NCBI RefSeq assembly: GCF_039529775.1
Contig: NZ_BAAANL010000005.1
Location: forward strand, 248,001 to 312,000
Length of the DNA stretch: 64,000 nt
Source of the DNA: Myceligenerans crystallogenes
Lineage (GTDB): Bacteria; Actinomycetota; Actinomycetes; Actinomycetales; Cellulomonadaceae
Direction of reading: 5' to 3'
In this document: piece by piece, positions 16,810 to 25,726 of the stretch
How positions within the stretch are numbered: the first letter of the stretch is position 1
Layout of the letters: each line of letters starts with the position of its first letter
The notes under the pieces: generated by a model
What the model saw: only the letters and a program-made list of their open reading frames with translations
Told to the model about the DNA's origin: nothing
The model's database searches: none
Program-made: the position numbers and the translations under genes

Positions 16810-17751
16810 TCAGCCCTTGACGGCGCCCGAGGTGAGGCCGCCGACGATGTACTTCTGCAGGAAGAGGAACAGGATCACCACCGGGACGGCCGCCAGGACC
16901 GCGCCCGCGGAGAAGAGGCCCCAGGGGGCGTTCCGCTCGTCCGAGGCCCACTGGTAGAGGCCGACCGCGAGGGTCAGGCGGTCCGGGGACTGCAGCACCG
17001 TCTTGGCGATGATGAACTCGCCGAACGTGCCGATGAAGCTCAGCAGCCCGACCACCGCCAGGATCGGGGAGACGAGCCGGAGGATGATCCCCCAGAAGAT
17101 CTGGGCGTGGCCGGCGCCGTCGATCTTCGCGGCCTCGTCGATCTCGCGCGGGACGGTGTTGAAGAACCCGTACATGAGGAACGTGTTCACGCCGAGCGCA
17201 CCGCCCAGGTACACGGCGATGAGCGCCAGCGTCGAGTTCGTGCCGAGCGCCGGGATCACGTCTCCCAGGGTCAGCAGCACCAGGAAGATCGCCACCACCG
17301 CGAGCATCTGCGGGAACATCTGCACCAGCAGCAGGGCCGTGAGCGACGCCTGCCGCCCGGCGAACCGGAACCGGCTGAACGCGTAGGCCGCGGCCCCGCC
17401 CATCAGCACCGTCCCGATCGCCGACACGCTGGAGACCACGAACGAGTTCCCGAACCACAGCCAGAAGTTCGTGCCGAACAGCTCGGCGTAGTTGTCCCCG
17501 CCCACCTCCCGGAACAGCTGGTTCGACCCGGTGAACGTCCCGGACGGGTTGAGCGACGCCGAGATCACGTACAGCAGCGGCACCACGCAGATCACGACCA
17601 TCACGAGCCCGACCACGTGCCGCCAGCCGATCTCGGCCCACCACGCCAGCCCGCGCGGGCTCGTGTCGTGCCGGATCGTGTACCGGTCCGCGCGGCCCGA
17701 CGCCGCGTCGCGGCCCGACGCCGCCCGATCTGCCCTCGTCACCGCGCTCAT
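16810..17751 (-). CDS. malG: Maltose/maltodextrin ABC transporter permease, MalG-like
   Basis: The 313-residue protein has six predicted membrane helices and the cytosolic EAA loop EIDEAAKIDGAGHAQIFWGIILRLVSP, which contacts the ATPase. The C-terminus KYIVGGLTSGAVKG is typical of MalG. It overlaps the malF stop by one base (TGATG) and is the last gene of malE-malF-malG. No dedicated malK is present; actinobacteria usually use the shared MsiK ATPase encoded elsewhere. Confidence 0.92.
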   Translation of the reverse strand: MSAVTRADRAASGRDAASGRADRYTIRHDTSPRGLAWWAEIGWRHVVGLVMVVICVVPLLYVISASLNPSGTFTGSNQLFREVGGDNYAELFGTNFWLWFGNSFVVSSVSAIGTVLMGGAAAYAFSRFRFAGRQASLTALLLVQMFPQMLAVVAIFLVLLTLGDVIPALGTNSTLALIAVYLGGALGVNTFLMYGFFNTVPREIDEAAKIDGAGHAQIFWGIILRLVSPILAVVGLLSFIGTFGEFIIAKTVLQSPDRLTLAVGLYQWASDERNAPWGLFSAGAVLAAVPVVILFLFLQKYIVGGLTSGAVKG

Positions 17752-19334
17752 CAGAGTTCCTCCAGGGTCCGGGTGCGGCGGAATCCCAGCCACGAGATGA
17801 CGCCCACGATCACGAAGATCAGCAGCGACACCGCGCTGGCCAGGCCGTACTGCTTGACGCCCGACTCGAACGCCACGGAGTACACCATCGAGATGAGGAT
17901 GTCGGTGTGCCCCACGAGCACGGGCGCGCCCTCGAAGTGGGGCCCGCCGCCGGTCAGCATGTAGATCAGGGCGAAGTTGTTGAAGTTGAACGCGAACGAC
18001 GAGATCAGCAGCGGCGCCGTCGACACCATGAGCAGCGGCAGCACGATCGAGCGGATGGTCCGCAGGCGGCTCGCGCCGTCGACCCGCGCGGACTCGACGA
18101 CGTCGCCGGGGATCGACTGCAGCGCGCCCGTGCACACGAGGAACATGTACGGGAAGCCCAGCCACAGGTTCACGGCCAGCACCGAGAACTTGGCGAGCAG
18201 CGGATCGGTCAGCCACGGCACGTCGGCGCCGCCCAGCAGGACCTCGTTGACCCAGCCGAACCGCTCGTTCAGCATCCCGCGCCACACGAGCGTGGCGAGG
18301 AACGCCGGGAACGCGTACGGCAGGATCAGCAGCGCGCGGTAGACCTTCCGGCCCTTGACCCGCGGGTCGTCGAACACCATCGCGAGGAACAGTCCGAGCC
18401 CGAACGTCGTGATCACCGACAGCGCCGCGAACGCGAACGTCCACACCAGTACCTGCAGGAACGGACCGGCCAGGCCTTTCTCGGTGAAGATCGCGGTGAA
18501 GTTCTCGAGGCCCACGCCGACCCGCCAGCCTGGGGTCAGCGCCTCGCCGCCGGCCGAGACGAAGTTGCCGTGGTCGTCCGGTGCGTAGGTGGCGCCGCTC
18601 CTCGAGTCGGTGAACGTGTCCGTGGCGTCGTCGTACACGAGACGCGGCGCGGCGACGAAGCCGAGCGAGCCGTCCTGCGTCCGCAGGCCGCCGTCGGCGG
18701 GATCGTCGGAGAACGGGACGCGCAGTTCGGTGATCTCCGCCGAGCGCTCGACGAGCGCGGCGAAGTCGAGGGTGGTCCAGCCGTCGACGGCGGTCACGCG
18801 GGCGCCGTCGTCGGATCCCGCGGCGGGTTCGAGCGGCGTATCGGCGTCGCCGACGACCGCTTCCCCGTCCCGCAGGATCGCCAGCCCCAGCTCGCCGTCG
18901 CGTTCGACGACGGTGACGGGATACGTCGCCGAGCCCTCCACGCGCCGCTCGTTCTGCGCGGAGATCGCGGCGATCGCGTCCTGCTTCGTGGAGTTGTGGC
19001 CGTCCCCGTAGTTGGTGAACGCCACGTACCCCGTGTACAGCATGACGAACAGCTGGAACGCCAGCAGGAACAGCAGGCCCGGGTACAGGTACTTCCCCGG
19101 CAGCATGCGCCGGCTGAAGTACACCCAGTCCGCGGCCGCCACGGCGAGCGCCAGGAACACCGCGACGCCCCACGAACCCACCACGACGGCGCTCCAGGCC
19201 CCGTACAGGCCCAGGGCGTTCACCGCCGCCATCAGGATGATCTTCACGTACCAGCCCGGCCCGACGCGGCGGGCGTGGGAGTCGCTCCCCCGCCCGGTGC
19301 GCGCGGCCGGACCTCCGAGCGGAACCTCGGTCAT
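17751..19334 (-). CDS. malF: Maltose/maltodextrin ABC transporter permease, MalF-like
   Basis: The 527-residue permease has two N-terminal membrane segments, another near residues 80-105, then a large extracytoplasmic insert (about residues 105-275) that corresponds to the MalF P2 loop contacting the binding protein. The core helices follow with the EAA motif DVVESARVDGASRLRTIRSIVLPLL. It forms the channel with MalG. It is separated from malE by an intercistronic hairpin and overlaps malG by one base. Confidence 0.92.
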   Translation of the reverse strand: MTEVPLGGPAARTGRGSDSHARRVGPGWYVKIILMAAVNALGLYGAWSAVVVGSWGVAVFLALAVAAADWVYFSRRMLPGKYLYPGLLFLLAFQLFVMLYTGYVAFTNYGDGHNSTKQDAIAAISAQNERRVEGSATYPVTVVERDGELGLAILRDGEAVVGDADTPLEPAAGSDDGARVTAVDGWTTLDFAALVERSAEITELRVPFSDDPADGGLRTQDGSLGFVAAPRLVYDDATDTFTDSRSGATYAPDDHGNFVSAGGEALTPGWRVGVGLENFTAIFTEKGLAGPFLQVLVWTFAFAALSVITTFGLGLFLAMVFDDPRVKGRKVYRALLILPYAFPAFLATLVWRGMLNERFGWVNEVLLGGADVPWLTDPLLAKFSVLAVNLWLGFPYMFLVCTGALQSIPGDVVESARVDGASRLRTIRSIVLPLLMVSTAPLLISSFAFNFNNFALIYMLTGGGPHFEGAPVLVGHTDILISMVYSVAFESGVKQYGLASAVSLLIFVIVGVISWLGFRRTRTLEEL

Positions 19335-19365
19335 CGTCGCCTCTTCGTCAGTCGCGGGCCCGTGC

Positions 19366-19403
19366 CCGGCCCGGCCACCGCTGATCCGCGGTGGCCGGGC
19401 CGG
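19366..19403 (-). other. Intercistronic hairpin between malE and malF
   Basis: A 16-bp perfect stem (core GGCCCGGCCACCGC with GCGGTGGCCGGGCC, loop TGATCC) sits between the malE stop (19437) and the malF start (19334). Such hairpins commonly protect the upstream binding-protein mRNA or reduce read-through, giving more binding protein than permease. Confidence 0.7.
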
Positions 19404-19436
19404 ACCTGGACCTCATCGGTCTCTGGGTGCCGAGAT

Positions 19437-20663
19437 TCAGCCGTCGATCGCCTTCTGGATGTTCTCCACCATCGCCGTCCAGGAGCCGGCCGGGTCCTTG
19501 GACTTGCCCGTCATGAGCTCGACCTCGGTGACGCCCCAGAACTGCCAGACGGAGCCCATCTCGGGGATCGAGGGCATCGGCGAGGTGCCGGCGGCCTCGG
19601 AGAACTGCTTCATGATCTCGTCGTCGACCTGGCCGGCGGCCTCGGTCGAGGCGGGGGCGCGGCCGCCGGCCTCGGCGAGGCGCAGCTGCACGTCGGCCGA
19701 GCCGAGGAAGTTGGTGACGAAGTCGTTCGCGACGAGCGCGTTCTGCGTCTTGGCGCTGATGAACGCACCCTGCACGCCCACGAACGGCTGGGCGGGCTCG
19801 CCGCCGGCGCTCGGGACGGGGAGCACGGAGATGTTCATGTCCGCGGCCGTGAACTCGCTCGCGTACCAGGGGCCGGTGACCATGTACGGCGTCTTGCCGT
19901 CCAGGAACAGCTGCTTGGCCTTCTCGCCGTCGATCGCCGGGTCGAGGACGCCCGCGTCGCCCAGCTCGGCGACGTACTCGGCGAACGCGGTGCCGCCGTC
20001 GCCGCCGAGCGCGAGCTCGGTGCTGTACGAGCCGTCGTCGTTCTGCGCGAAGACGGGGGCGCCGAACGAGGTCTGCAGCGGGTACAGGTGGTACGCGTCA
20101 CCCTCCTCGCCCTGCTGGATCACGACGGGGTACTTCGCGCCGGTCTCGTCGTTCTGCGCGAGCAGCTCGTCGAACGTCCCCGGCGTCTCGGCCACGAGGT
20201 CGTCGTTGCGGACCAGGGCGATGTTCTCGACCGCGTAGGGCACGCCGTACACGGCGCCGTCGTACGTGAAGCCGGCGACGGAGACCTCGGAGAACTCGCC
20301 GGCCTTCTCGCCGAGCTCGACGGGCTGCACGACGCCGTTCGTGACGAACTCGCCGGTCCAGTCGTGGGCGCCGACGACGACGTCCGGGCCCTTGCCCGTG
20401 GGGACCTGCTGGACGAACTCCTCGCGGATGTCGCCCGAGGCCTTCTGGACGACCTCGAGGTCGATGCCGCGCTGTTCCTTGTAGTCCGCGGCGAGCTCCT
20501 TGAAGATGTCGATCCGGGTCTCGTCGACCCACACCGTGAGGCTGCCCTCCAGCGCCGGCGCGGCCGACGACTCCTCGCTCGCCGGCTCCTCGCCGGCCGA
20601 GCACGCGGCCAGCGCCAGCGTTGCGGTGACGGCGGTGACTGCCGTCAGGATGCTCCGTCGCAT
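19437..20663 (-). CDS. malE: Maltose/maltodextrin-binding lipoprotein, MalE-like
   Basis: The 408-residue protein has a lipoprotein signal with lipobox LAAC (MRRSILTAVTAVTATLALAACSAG) and the family 1 extracellular solute-binding fold: LTVWVDETRIDIFKELAADYKEQ, GPDVVVGAHDWTGEFV, YGVPYAVENIALVRNDDL, PYMVTGPWYASEF and a C-terminal WQFWGVTEVELM. It captures maltose or maltodextrins for MalFG. The upstream TTGCAAG-type operator (20754-20769) and the divergent LacI gene imply sugar-induced expression. Confidence 0.94.
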   Translation of the reverse strand: MRRSILTAVTAVTATLALAACSAGEEPASEESSAAPALEGSLTVWVDETRIDIFKELAADYKEQRGIDLEVVQKASGDIREEFVQQVPTGKGPDVVVGAHDWTGEFVTNGVVQPVELGEKAGEFSEVSVAGFTYDGAVYGVPYAVENIALVRNDDLVAETPGTFDELLAQNDETGAKYPVVIQQGEEGDAYHLYPLQTSFGAPVFAQNDDGSYSTELALGGDGGTAFAEYVAELGDAGVLDPAIDGEKAKQLFLDGKTPYMVTGPWYASEFTAADMNISVLPVPSAGGEPAQPFVGVQGAFISAKTQNALVANDFVTNFLGSADVQLRLAEAGGRAPASTEAAGQVDDEIMKQFSEAAGTSPMPSIPEMGSVWQFWGVTEVELMTGKSKDPAGSWTAMVENIQKAIDG

Positions 20664-20753
20664 CGGTTCTCCCGTGGTTCACGGCCACGACCCGGTGGCC
20701 GCGGACCTGATTCCGATCTCGTGAGTGCGACGGTAGAGCCGCTGCAAGGAGGT

Positions 20754-20769
20754 TTGCAAGTTCTTGCGA
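20754..20769. promoter_or_regulatory. Probable MalR (LacI-family) operator upstream of malE
   Basis: TTGCAAG-TT-CTTGCGA is an inverted repeat with one mismatch, about 90 bases upstream of malE. An extra TGCAAG half-site lies at 20743-20748. Related sites precede the alpha-glucosidase and amylase genes. Confidence 0.7.
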
Positions 20770-20895
20770 TAAAGTTTCAGCATCGGTCTGCCGCGGCGCA
20801 GGTCGGGCCGTGGTCGCATCCGGCGACGGCGGTCATGGAACGGTTCGACGACGAAACGGTGACGGGATGAAGACGACGACACGCCCGGCCTCATC

Positions 20896-20901
20896 TAGGC
20901 T
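20896..20901 (+). promoter_or_regulatory. Possible -10 of the LacI regulator gene (leaderless)
   Basis: TAGGCT lies seven bases before GTG 20909, where the conserved LacI sequence begins. This supports that start over the in-frame ATG at 20867. Confidence 0.5.
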
Positions 20902-20908
20902 GCCTTTC

Positions 20909-21937
20909 GTGCGCACCCGACTCTCCGACCTCGCAGCCCAGGCGGGCGTGTCCACGGCGACGGTCTCCCGCGTGCTGAACGGGAAGCCCGGTGTCGCCGG
21001 GGAGACCCGCCAGGCCGTCCTGACCGCCCTCGACGTGCTCGGCTACGAGCGGCCCGCGGCGCTGCGGTCGCGCCCCGCGGGCCTGGTGGGACTCATCGTC
21101 CCCGAGCTGTCGAACCCGGTGTTCCCCGCGTTCGCGCAGGCGATCGAGTCGCAACTGTCCGAACAGGGTTACACGCCGCTGCTGTGCACCCAGTCGCCGG
21201 GCGGTACCACGGAGGACGAGTACATCGAGACCCTCATCGACCACGCCGTCGACGGGATCGTGTTCGCCTCCGGCAAGCACGCCGACATGCGCGCCTCCCG
21301 TGAGCGCTACCAGCGCCTGCGCGGTCGCGGCCTGCCGATCGTCTTCGTCAACGGCTTCGCCGAGGGCATCGACGCCCCGTTCGTCTCGCCCGACGACGCC
21401 GCCAGCATCGAGCTGTCGGTACGCCACCTGGTCTCGCTGGGGCACCGCAGGATCGGGCTCGCCATCGGCCCGGACCGCTTCGTGCCGGCGCGGCGCAAGA
21501 TCGACGCGTTCTGCGCGGAACTGGTCGCGCACGAGCTCGCCTCGAGCGCCGAGGAGGTCAAGGCCAAGCACATCGTCGGCACGCTGTACACGCTGGAGGG
21601 CGGGCAGGCGGCGGCGAGCGAGCTGTTCGCCGGCGGCCACACCGGCGTCGTCACCGGGAGCGACCTCATGGCGCTCGGCGCGATCCGCGCCGCCCGGCAG
21701 CAGGGCCTGTCCGTGCCCGGCGACGTGTCGGTGGTGGGTTACGACGACTCGCCGCTGGTGGCCTTCACCGATCCGCCGCTGACCACCGTGCGCCAGCCGG
21801 TCACCGAGATGGCCCGCGCCGCGGTCTCGGCCCTGCTCAGCGAGATCCACGGCGAGCGCGCCCCGCGCACCGAGCTGCTGTTCACCCCGGAACTGGTGGT
21901 CCGCGGCTCGACCGGGGCCGCGCCGAACCCCCGGTGA
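20909..21937 (+). CDS. malR: LacI-family regulator of the maltose/starch genes
   Basis: The 342-residue protein starts RTRLSDLAAQAGVSTATVSRVLNGKPGV, the LacI helix-turn-helix and hinge region, followed by a periplasmic-binding-protein-like effector domain (GLIVPELSNPVFPAFAQAIESQL, IVFVNGF, VVGYDDSPLVAFTDPPLTTVRQP). It lies between malEFG and the alpha-glucosidase gene and probably represses all three starch operons through TTGCAA sites. GTG 20909 was chosen because a -10 sits seven bases upstream and no ribosome binding site is needed; ATG 20867 would add 14 non-conserved residues. Confidence 0.9.
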   Translation: MRTRLSDLAAQAGVSTATVSRVLNGKPGVAGETRQAVLTALDVLGYERPAALRSRPAGLVGLIVPELSNPVFPAFAQAIESQLSEQGYTPLLCTQSPGGTTEDEYIETLIDHAVDGIVFASGKHADMRASRERYQRLRGRGLPIVFVNGFAEGIDAPFVSPDDAASIELSVRHLVSLGHRRIGLAIGPDRFVPARRKIDAFCAELVAHELASSAEEVKAKHIVGTLYTLEGGQAAASELFAGGHTGVVTGSDLMALGAIRAARQQGLSVPGDVSVVGYDDSPLVAFTDPPLTTVRQPVTEMARAAVSALLSEIHGERAPRTELLFTPELVVRGSTGAAPNPR

Positions 21938-22029
21938 CGGCCCGCCGCGGCGCCGGAACGCTGCCGCAGCGGGTGATATCCGGCCCGGCCGACGCGCTAC
22001 CTCGGTAGCCCTGATCGGCTGTACGCTGT

Positions 22030-22055
22030 CTGCAAAGATTGCAACAATGTTGCAG
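22030..22055. promoter_or_regulatory. Probable MalR operator upstream of the alpha-glucosidase
   Basis: TTGCAAC-AAT-GTTGCAG (22039-22055) is an inverted repeat, and an overlapping CTGCAAAGATTGCAAC (22030-22045) adds a half-site. A -10-like TACGCT lies at 22022-22027, so a bound repressor would cover the transcription start. Confidence 0.65.
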
Positions 22056-22118
22056 CGGCGCCGTCCCCCGGCACGGCGCCGGGCCCGTTCCCCCCGAGAC
22101 CTCGAGGACGAATCACCG

Positions 22119-23930
22119 ATGACTCGCACCGAATCCGCCGTGCCGCTGACGGCAGGCGAATCGATCCATGCCGCCGCGACCGGCTCCGAGTGGTGGCGCG
22201 ACGCCGTCATCTACCAGGTCTACCCGCGCTCCTTCGCGGACGGCAACGGCGACGGCATGGGCGACCTGCCCGGCGTCACCGCGCGGCTCGGGCACCTGGC
22301 GCAGCTCGGCGTCGACGCGGTCTGGCTCAGCCCGTTCTACCGGTCGCCCCAGAAGGACGCCGGGTACGACGTCGCCGACTACCGCCAGATCGATCCGCTG
22401 TTCGGCACGCTCGCCGACTTCGACGCGATGCGCTCCCGCGCCCACGAGCTGGGCCTGCGCGTGATCGTCGACCTCGTCCCGAACCACACCTCGGACCAGC
22501 ACGTCTGGTTCGCGGAGGCGCTGGCAGCGGCTCCGGGTTCGGCCGCACGCGAGCGGTACATGTTCCGCGACGGCAAGGGCGCCGACGGCAGCGAGCCGCC
22601 GAACAACTGGCAGTCCATCTTCGGCGGCCCGGCCTGGACGCGGCTGGCCCCGGCCGGCCACGACGGCCCGGCGGGCCCGCAGTGGTACCTGCACCTGTTC
22701 GACTCCTCCCAGCCGGACCTGAACTGGGAGAACGAGGAGGTCCGCGCCGAGTTCGAGAACGTTCTCCGCTTCTGGCTGGACCGCGGCGTGGACGGCTTCC
22801 GCGTGGACGTCGCGCACGGCATGGTCAAGGAGCCGGGCCTGCCGGACTGGGCCGGCAAGGTCGCCATGGTCGAGGGCGCCGACGCCGGTCAGCCGGGACG
22901 GGCCGGGGCGACGTCGTCGGACGGCACCCCTGTGAGCAACACCGCGGCGGACGCCGCGGAGGCGGAGTCCGGCGGCTCGAACGAGGGCCCGATGTTCGAC
23001 CAGGAGGGCGTGCACGAGATCTACCGCGCCTGGCACAAGGTGCTCGCCGAGTACGACGACGAGCGCTGCCTGGTCGCCGAGGCCTGGGTCAGCCCGATGT
23101 CGCGCCTGGCCCGGTACGTGCGCGACGACGAGATGCAGCAGGCGTTCAACTTCGCGTTCCTCACCACCCAGTGGGACGCGGCGGCGATCCGCCGCGTCGT
23201 CGCCGAGTCGCTGGAGACGATGGACGCGGTCGGCGCGCCGACCACCTGGGTGCTGTCCAACCACGACGTGGTGCGCCACGCCTCCCGCCTCGGGCTGGAC
23301 GAGGTGGCGGACGGCCCGCTGAACGGGATCGGACCGGAGGATCCCCAGCCCGACGCCACGCTCGGCCTGCGCCGCGCCCGCGCCGCGTCGCTGCTCATGC
23401 TGGGGCTTCCCGGTTCCGCCTACGTCTACCAGGGCGAGGAGCTCGGCCTGCCCGACCACACCACGCTGCCCGACGAGGTGCGCCAGGACCCCGCGTTCTT
23501 CCGGACGAAGGGCAAGGAGGCCGGCCGGGACGGCTGCCGCATCCCCCTGCCCTGGGAGGCGGACGCCCCGGGCCTCGGCTTCGGCGCGTCGGGCGAGACC
23601 TGGCTGCCGCAGCCGGAGGCCTACCGCGCCCTGGCGGCGGACCAGCAGTACGGCGTGGCCGGCTCGACGTTCGAGATGTACCGGAACGCGCTGGAGCTGC
23701 GCCGCGCGGAGGGCCTGGGCCGTGGCGGGCTGTCGTGGGTGACGGGGTACGCCGGGGCCGCCGACGTCATCGCGCTGCGGGTGGCCGGCGTCGTCGTCCT
23801 GAGCAACCTGGGCACGACGCCGGTCGTGCTGCCCGAGGGTGCCGAGGTGCTGATCTCGTCGGCGCCGGTGGCGGGCGACGCGAGTGGCATCGCGGTGCCG
23901 TCCGACACGACGGTCTGGCTCCGCGCCTGA
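22119..23930 (+). CDS. GH13 alpha-glucosidase (oligo-alpha-glucosidase type), cytosolic
   Basis: The 603-residue protein has no signal peptide. GH13 motifs are complete: DAVWLSPFYRSPQKDAGYDVADYR, DLVPNHTSDQH, GVDGFRVDVAHG (nucleophile Asp), CLVAEAWV (acid/base Glu) and VLSNHDVVRH (transition-state Asp). The order and the Pro-Gln-Lys-Asp-Ala-Gly-Tyr segment fit actinobacterial GH13 subfamily 30 enzymes, which split maltose and short maltodextrins to glucose. The linker around residues 255-285 (SSDGTPVSNTAADAAEAESGGSNEG) is an unusually acidic, low-complexity insert. It acts on the sugars imported by MalEFG. Confidence 0.93.
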   Translation: MTRTESAVPLTAGESIHAAATGSEWWRDAVIYQVYPRSFADGNGDGMGDLPGVTARLGHLAQLGVDAVWLSPFYRSPQKDAGYDVADYRQIDPLFGTLADFDAMRSRAHELGLRVIVDLVPNHTSDQHVWFAEALAAAPGSAARERYMFRDGKGADGSEPPNNWQSIFGGPAWTRLAPAGHDGPAGPQWYLHLFDSSQPDLNWENEEVRAEFENVLRFWLDRGVDGFRVDVAHGMVKEPGLPDWAGKVAMVEGADAGQPGRAGATSSDGTPVSNTAADAAEAESGGSNEGPMFDQEGVHEIYRAWHKVLAEYDDERCLVAEAWVSPMSRLARYVRDDEMQQAFNFAFLTTQWDAAAIRRVVAESLETMDAVGAPTTWVLSNHDVVRHASRLGLDEVADGPLNGIGPEDPQPDATLGLRRARAASLLMLGLPGSAYVYQGEELGLPDHTTLPDEVRQDPAFFRTKGKEAGRDGCRIPLPWEADAPGLGFGASGETWLPQPEAYRALAADQQYGVAGSTFEMYRNALELRRAEGLGRGGLSWVTGYAGAADVIALRVAGVVVLSNLGTTPVVLPEGAEVLISSAPVAGDASGIAVPSDTTVWLRA

Positions 23931-23960
23931 CCTGCTCGCCGCCCTCGCCCTGAGCACGCT

Positions 23961-23995
23961 CCTGGCCGTCCCCGCGTCCCGCGGGGGCGGCCAGG
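23961..23995. terminator. Hairpin terminator between convergent alpha-glucosidase and hydrolase genes
   Basis: A 16-base arm (CCTGGCCGTCCCCGCG) pairs with CGCGGGGGCGGCCAGG through one G-T wobble, with a TCC loop. It lies between the converging genes ending at 23930 and 24018. Confidence 0.8.
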
Positions 23996-24017
23996 CCGTC
24001 GTATGTGCCCGCGACCG

Positions 24018-25487
24018 TCACGCCGGGGCGTGGTCCGCCTGCCGTCTGCCGATCGAGACGTCCACGGCCGTCGTGTTCGACGCGTCGTGGCCGCTGCCGA
24101 GGAAGCCCGCGTCGCGCAACCGCTGCTCGTAGGCGAGCAGGCCCGGATCGGTGCCGGCCGCGAGCGCCTCGCGGTACCCGGCGGAACCGTGGTTCGCGCC
24201 GATGTCGAGGAGGCCGCCGGGGCTGTCGCCGAACGTGACCTCGGTGTGCGAGGGGCCCGCCTGCTCGTGGCCGCCGGGCGGGCCGGGGAGGACGACGCCG
24301 GGGACCGGGCCGGGCAGGGCCGGCGCGTCGCCGAGGTCCAGGCGCGGCACGAGGTCGTTGCGGTGGGCGAGCTCCAGGACGTGCACGCGGGCGTCGAGGC
24401 GCTCCGAGTCGACCGGCGATCCGTAGACCATCGCGTGGGTCACGTGGTGGGCGGACACGAAGCCCGGGTCCGAGACCAGGTCGGCGACCGTCATGCCGCC
24501 CTGGGAGTGGCCGACCAGCATCACCTCGGCGCCCGGCGGGATCGCCGCGTTCCGCATCGCGAGCTCGACCGACCCCGTCATCGTGGAGGTCCCGCCGCCC
24601 GCCGTGACGAGGTTGCCGGTGAGATCGGCGGGGTTGCCGCCGGTGGACGGGTTCCACTCCTGCGTCCCGGGGACGCTCACGACGACGCGCGGCCCCCGGG
24701 CCGTCTCGATCGTGGTGACGCGGACCTCCGGGCCGGAGGTGTCCTCGACGGCGGACACCAGGTCCTCGAGGTCGCGCGGGTAGTGGCCCTCCCGGTCGAG
24801 GTCGACGGCGACCGGTTCGCCGGCCACCGGCTCGCCGTCGTCGAACAGGTCGAGGTCGACGCGCCCGCCGGTGCCCGTGGTCAGGGCGGTGTCGGCCAGC
24901 GCCCCGCCGAACAGCGCGCCGGACGCGACGATCTCGGTGGTGCGTGGCCAGCGGCCCTCCAGGATCGAGCCGCCGGTGGCGTCCCAGAGCTGACCGCCCG
25001 CGTCCAGGAGGTTGTCCCAGCTGTCGGCGACGACGGAACCCGGGCCGGAGTGCCACCCGGCGAGGTCCGGCGCGTGGTCGCCCGGCCGGCCTGTTGACCC
25101 GGCGAAGTCGCCGGCCGGGCCGCCGGGGAAGAGCGCGGCAGCGGTTCCGCCGCCGTTGCCGCCGCCGCCCCCGTCGCCCGACACCGCCGTGCCCTCTCGG
25201 CCGTCGTCCGCCGAGGTCTCCTCCTGCGCGCCCGCGTTCCGCTCGGCGACGTCGCCCGCCTCGTGCAGCGCCGCGGCGATCCGCGCCATGGCCGGCGCGA
25301 GGTCGCCCGACCAGATCTCGCGCAGCACGTCGACGTCGGGCCCGTACCCCTCGAAGCCGAGGACCGCGTGCCCGATGGTCTCCCGCGCGGCGTCGAGCTG
25401 CCGGGAGTGCTCCCGGAACGTGCGCGCGAGGTCCCGGACCTGCTCGATGTCCTGACCCCAGAGCTGCGCGGCCGTGGAACCTGGCAT
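24018..25487 (-). CDS. Alpha/beta hydrolase with N-terminal WXG100-like helical domain
   Basis: In this 489-residue protein, residues 1-105 are helical (LWGQDIEQVRDLARTFREHSRQLDAARETI ... YGPDVDVLREIWSGDLAPAMARIAAALHEAGDVAERNAG) and resemble WXG100/ESAT-6-like modules, although the exact W-x-G turn is replaced by W-S-G. A Gly/Ala-rich linker follows, then an alpha/beta hydrolase or lipase-like domain with nucleophile elbow VGHSQGGM and a late NHGSAGY as a possible catalytic His region. There is no signal peptide; WXG100 fusions usually leave by a type VII system, but no type VII genes are seen here. GGAGGTGAG precedes ATG 25487. Substrate is unknown. Confidence 0.75.
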   Translation of the reverse strand: MPGSTAAQLWGQDIEQVRDLARTFREHSRQLDAARETIGHAVLGFEGYGPDVDVLREIWSGDLAPAMARIAAALHEAGDVAERNAGAQEETSADDGREGTAVSGDGGGGGNGGGTAAALFPGGPAGDFAGSTGRPGDHAPDLAGWHSGPGSVVADSWDNLLDAGGQLWDATGGSILEGRWPRTTEIVASGALFGGALADTALTTGTGGRVDLDLFDDGEPVAGEPVAVDLDREGHYPRDLEDLVSAVEDTSGPEVRVTTIETARGPRVVVSVPGTQEWNPSTGGNPADLTGNLVTAGGGTSTMTGSVELAMRNAAIPPGAEVMLVGHSQGGMTVADLVSDPGFVSAHHVTHAMVYGSPVDSERLDARVHVLELAHRNDLVPRLDLGDAPALPGPVPGVVLPGPPGGHEQAGPSHTEVTFGDSPGGLLDIGANHGSAGYREALAAGTDPGLLAYEQRLRDAGFLGSGHDASNTTAVDVSIGRRQADHAPA

Positions 25488-25634
25488 CGTGCTCTCACCT
25501 CCGTCGTCGCCGCTCGCCGCCACTGCGCGCGCAACGTACCGAGATGAAGTCTGGAACACCACGAAAATCCTTTTGAACCAGACATGGTCGAGTTCACCGG
25601 CCGGTCAGCCGCTCGTCATCCCGGACGCCGACGG

Positions 25635-25680
25635 CGCACGACGCGCCGGGCATCGGCGAGGATGCCCGGCGCGTCGTGCG
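25635..25680 (-). terminator. 20-bp perfect hairpin terminator after the amylase gene
   Basis: Arms 25635-25654 and 25661-25680 are exactly complementary (CGCACGACGCG and CGCGTCGTGCG at the ends) with loop GGCGAG. It starts 47 bases past the amylase stop. Confidence 0.88.
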
Positions 25681-25726
25681 TTCGGGTACCGAACTCAGCG
25701 GGCCTCGGGCCCGGCCGGATGGGGAG

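Noticed and set aside
17907..20870. Very long open frame on the plus strand across malG-malF-malE
   Set aside because: It is antisense to three well-supported genes, has Arg/Gly/Ala/Val-rich composition typical of shadow frames in GC-rich DNA, and shows no domain.
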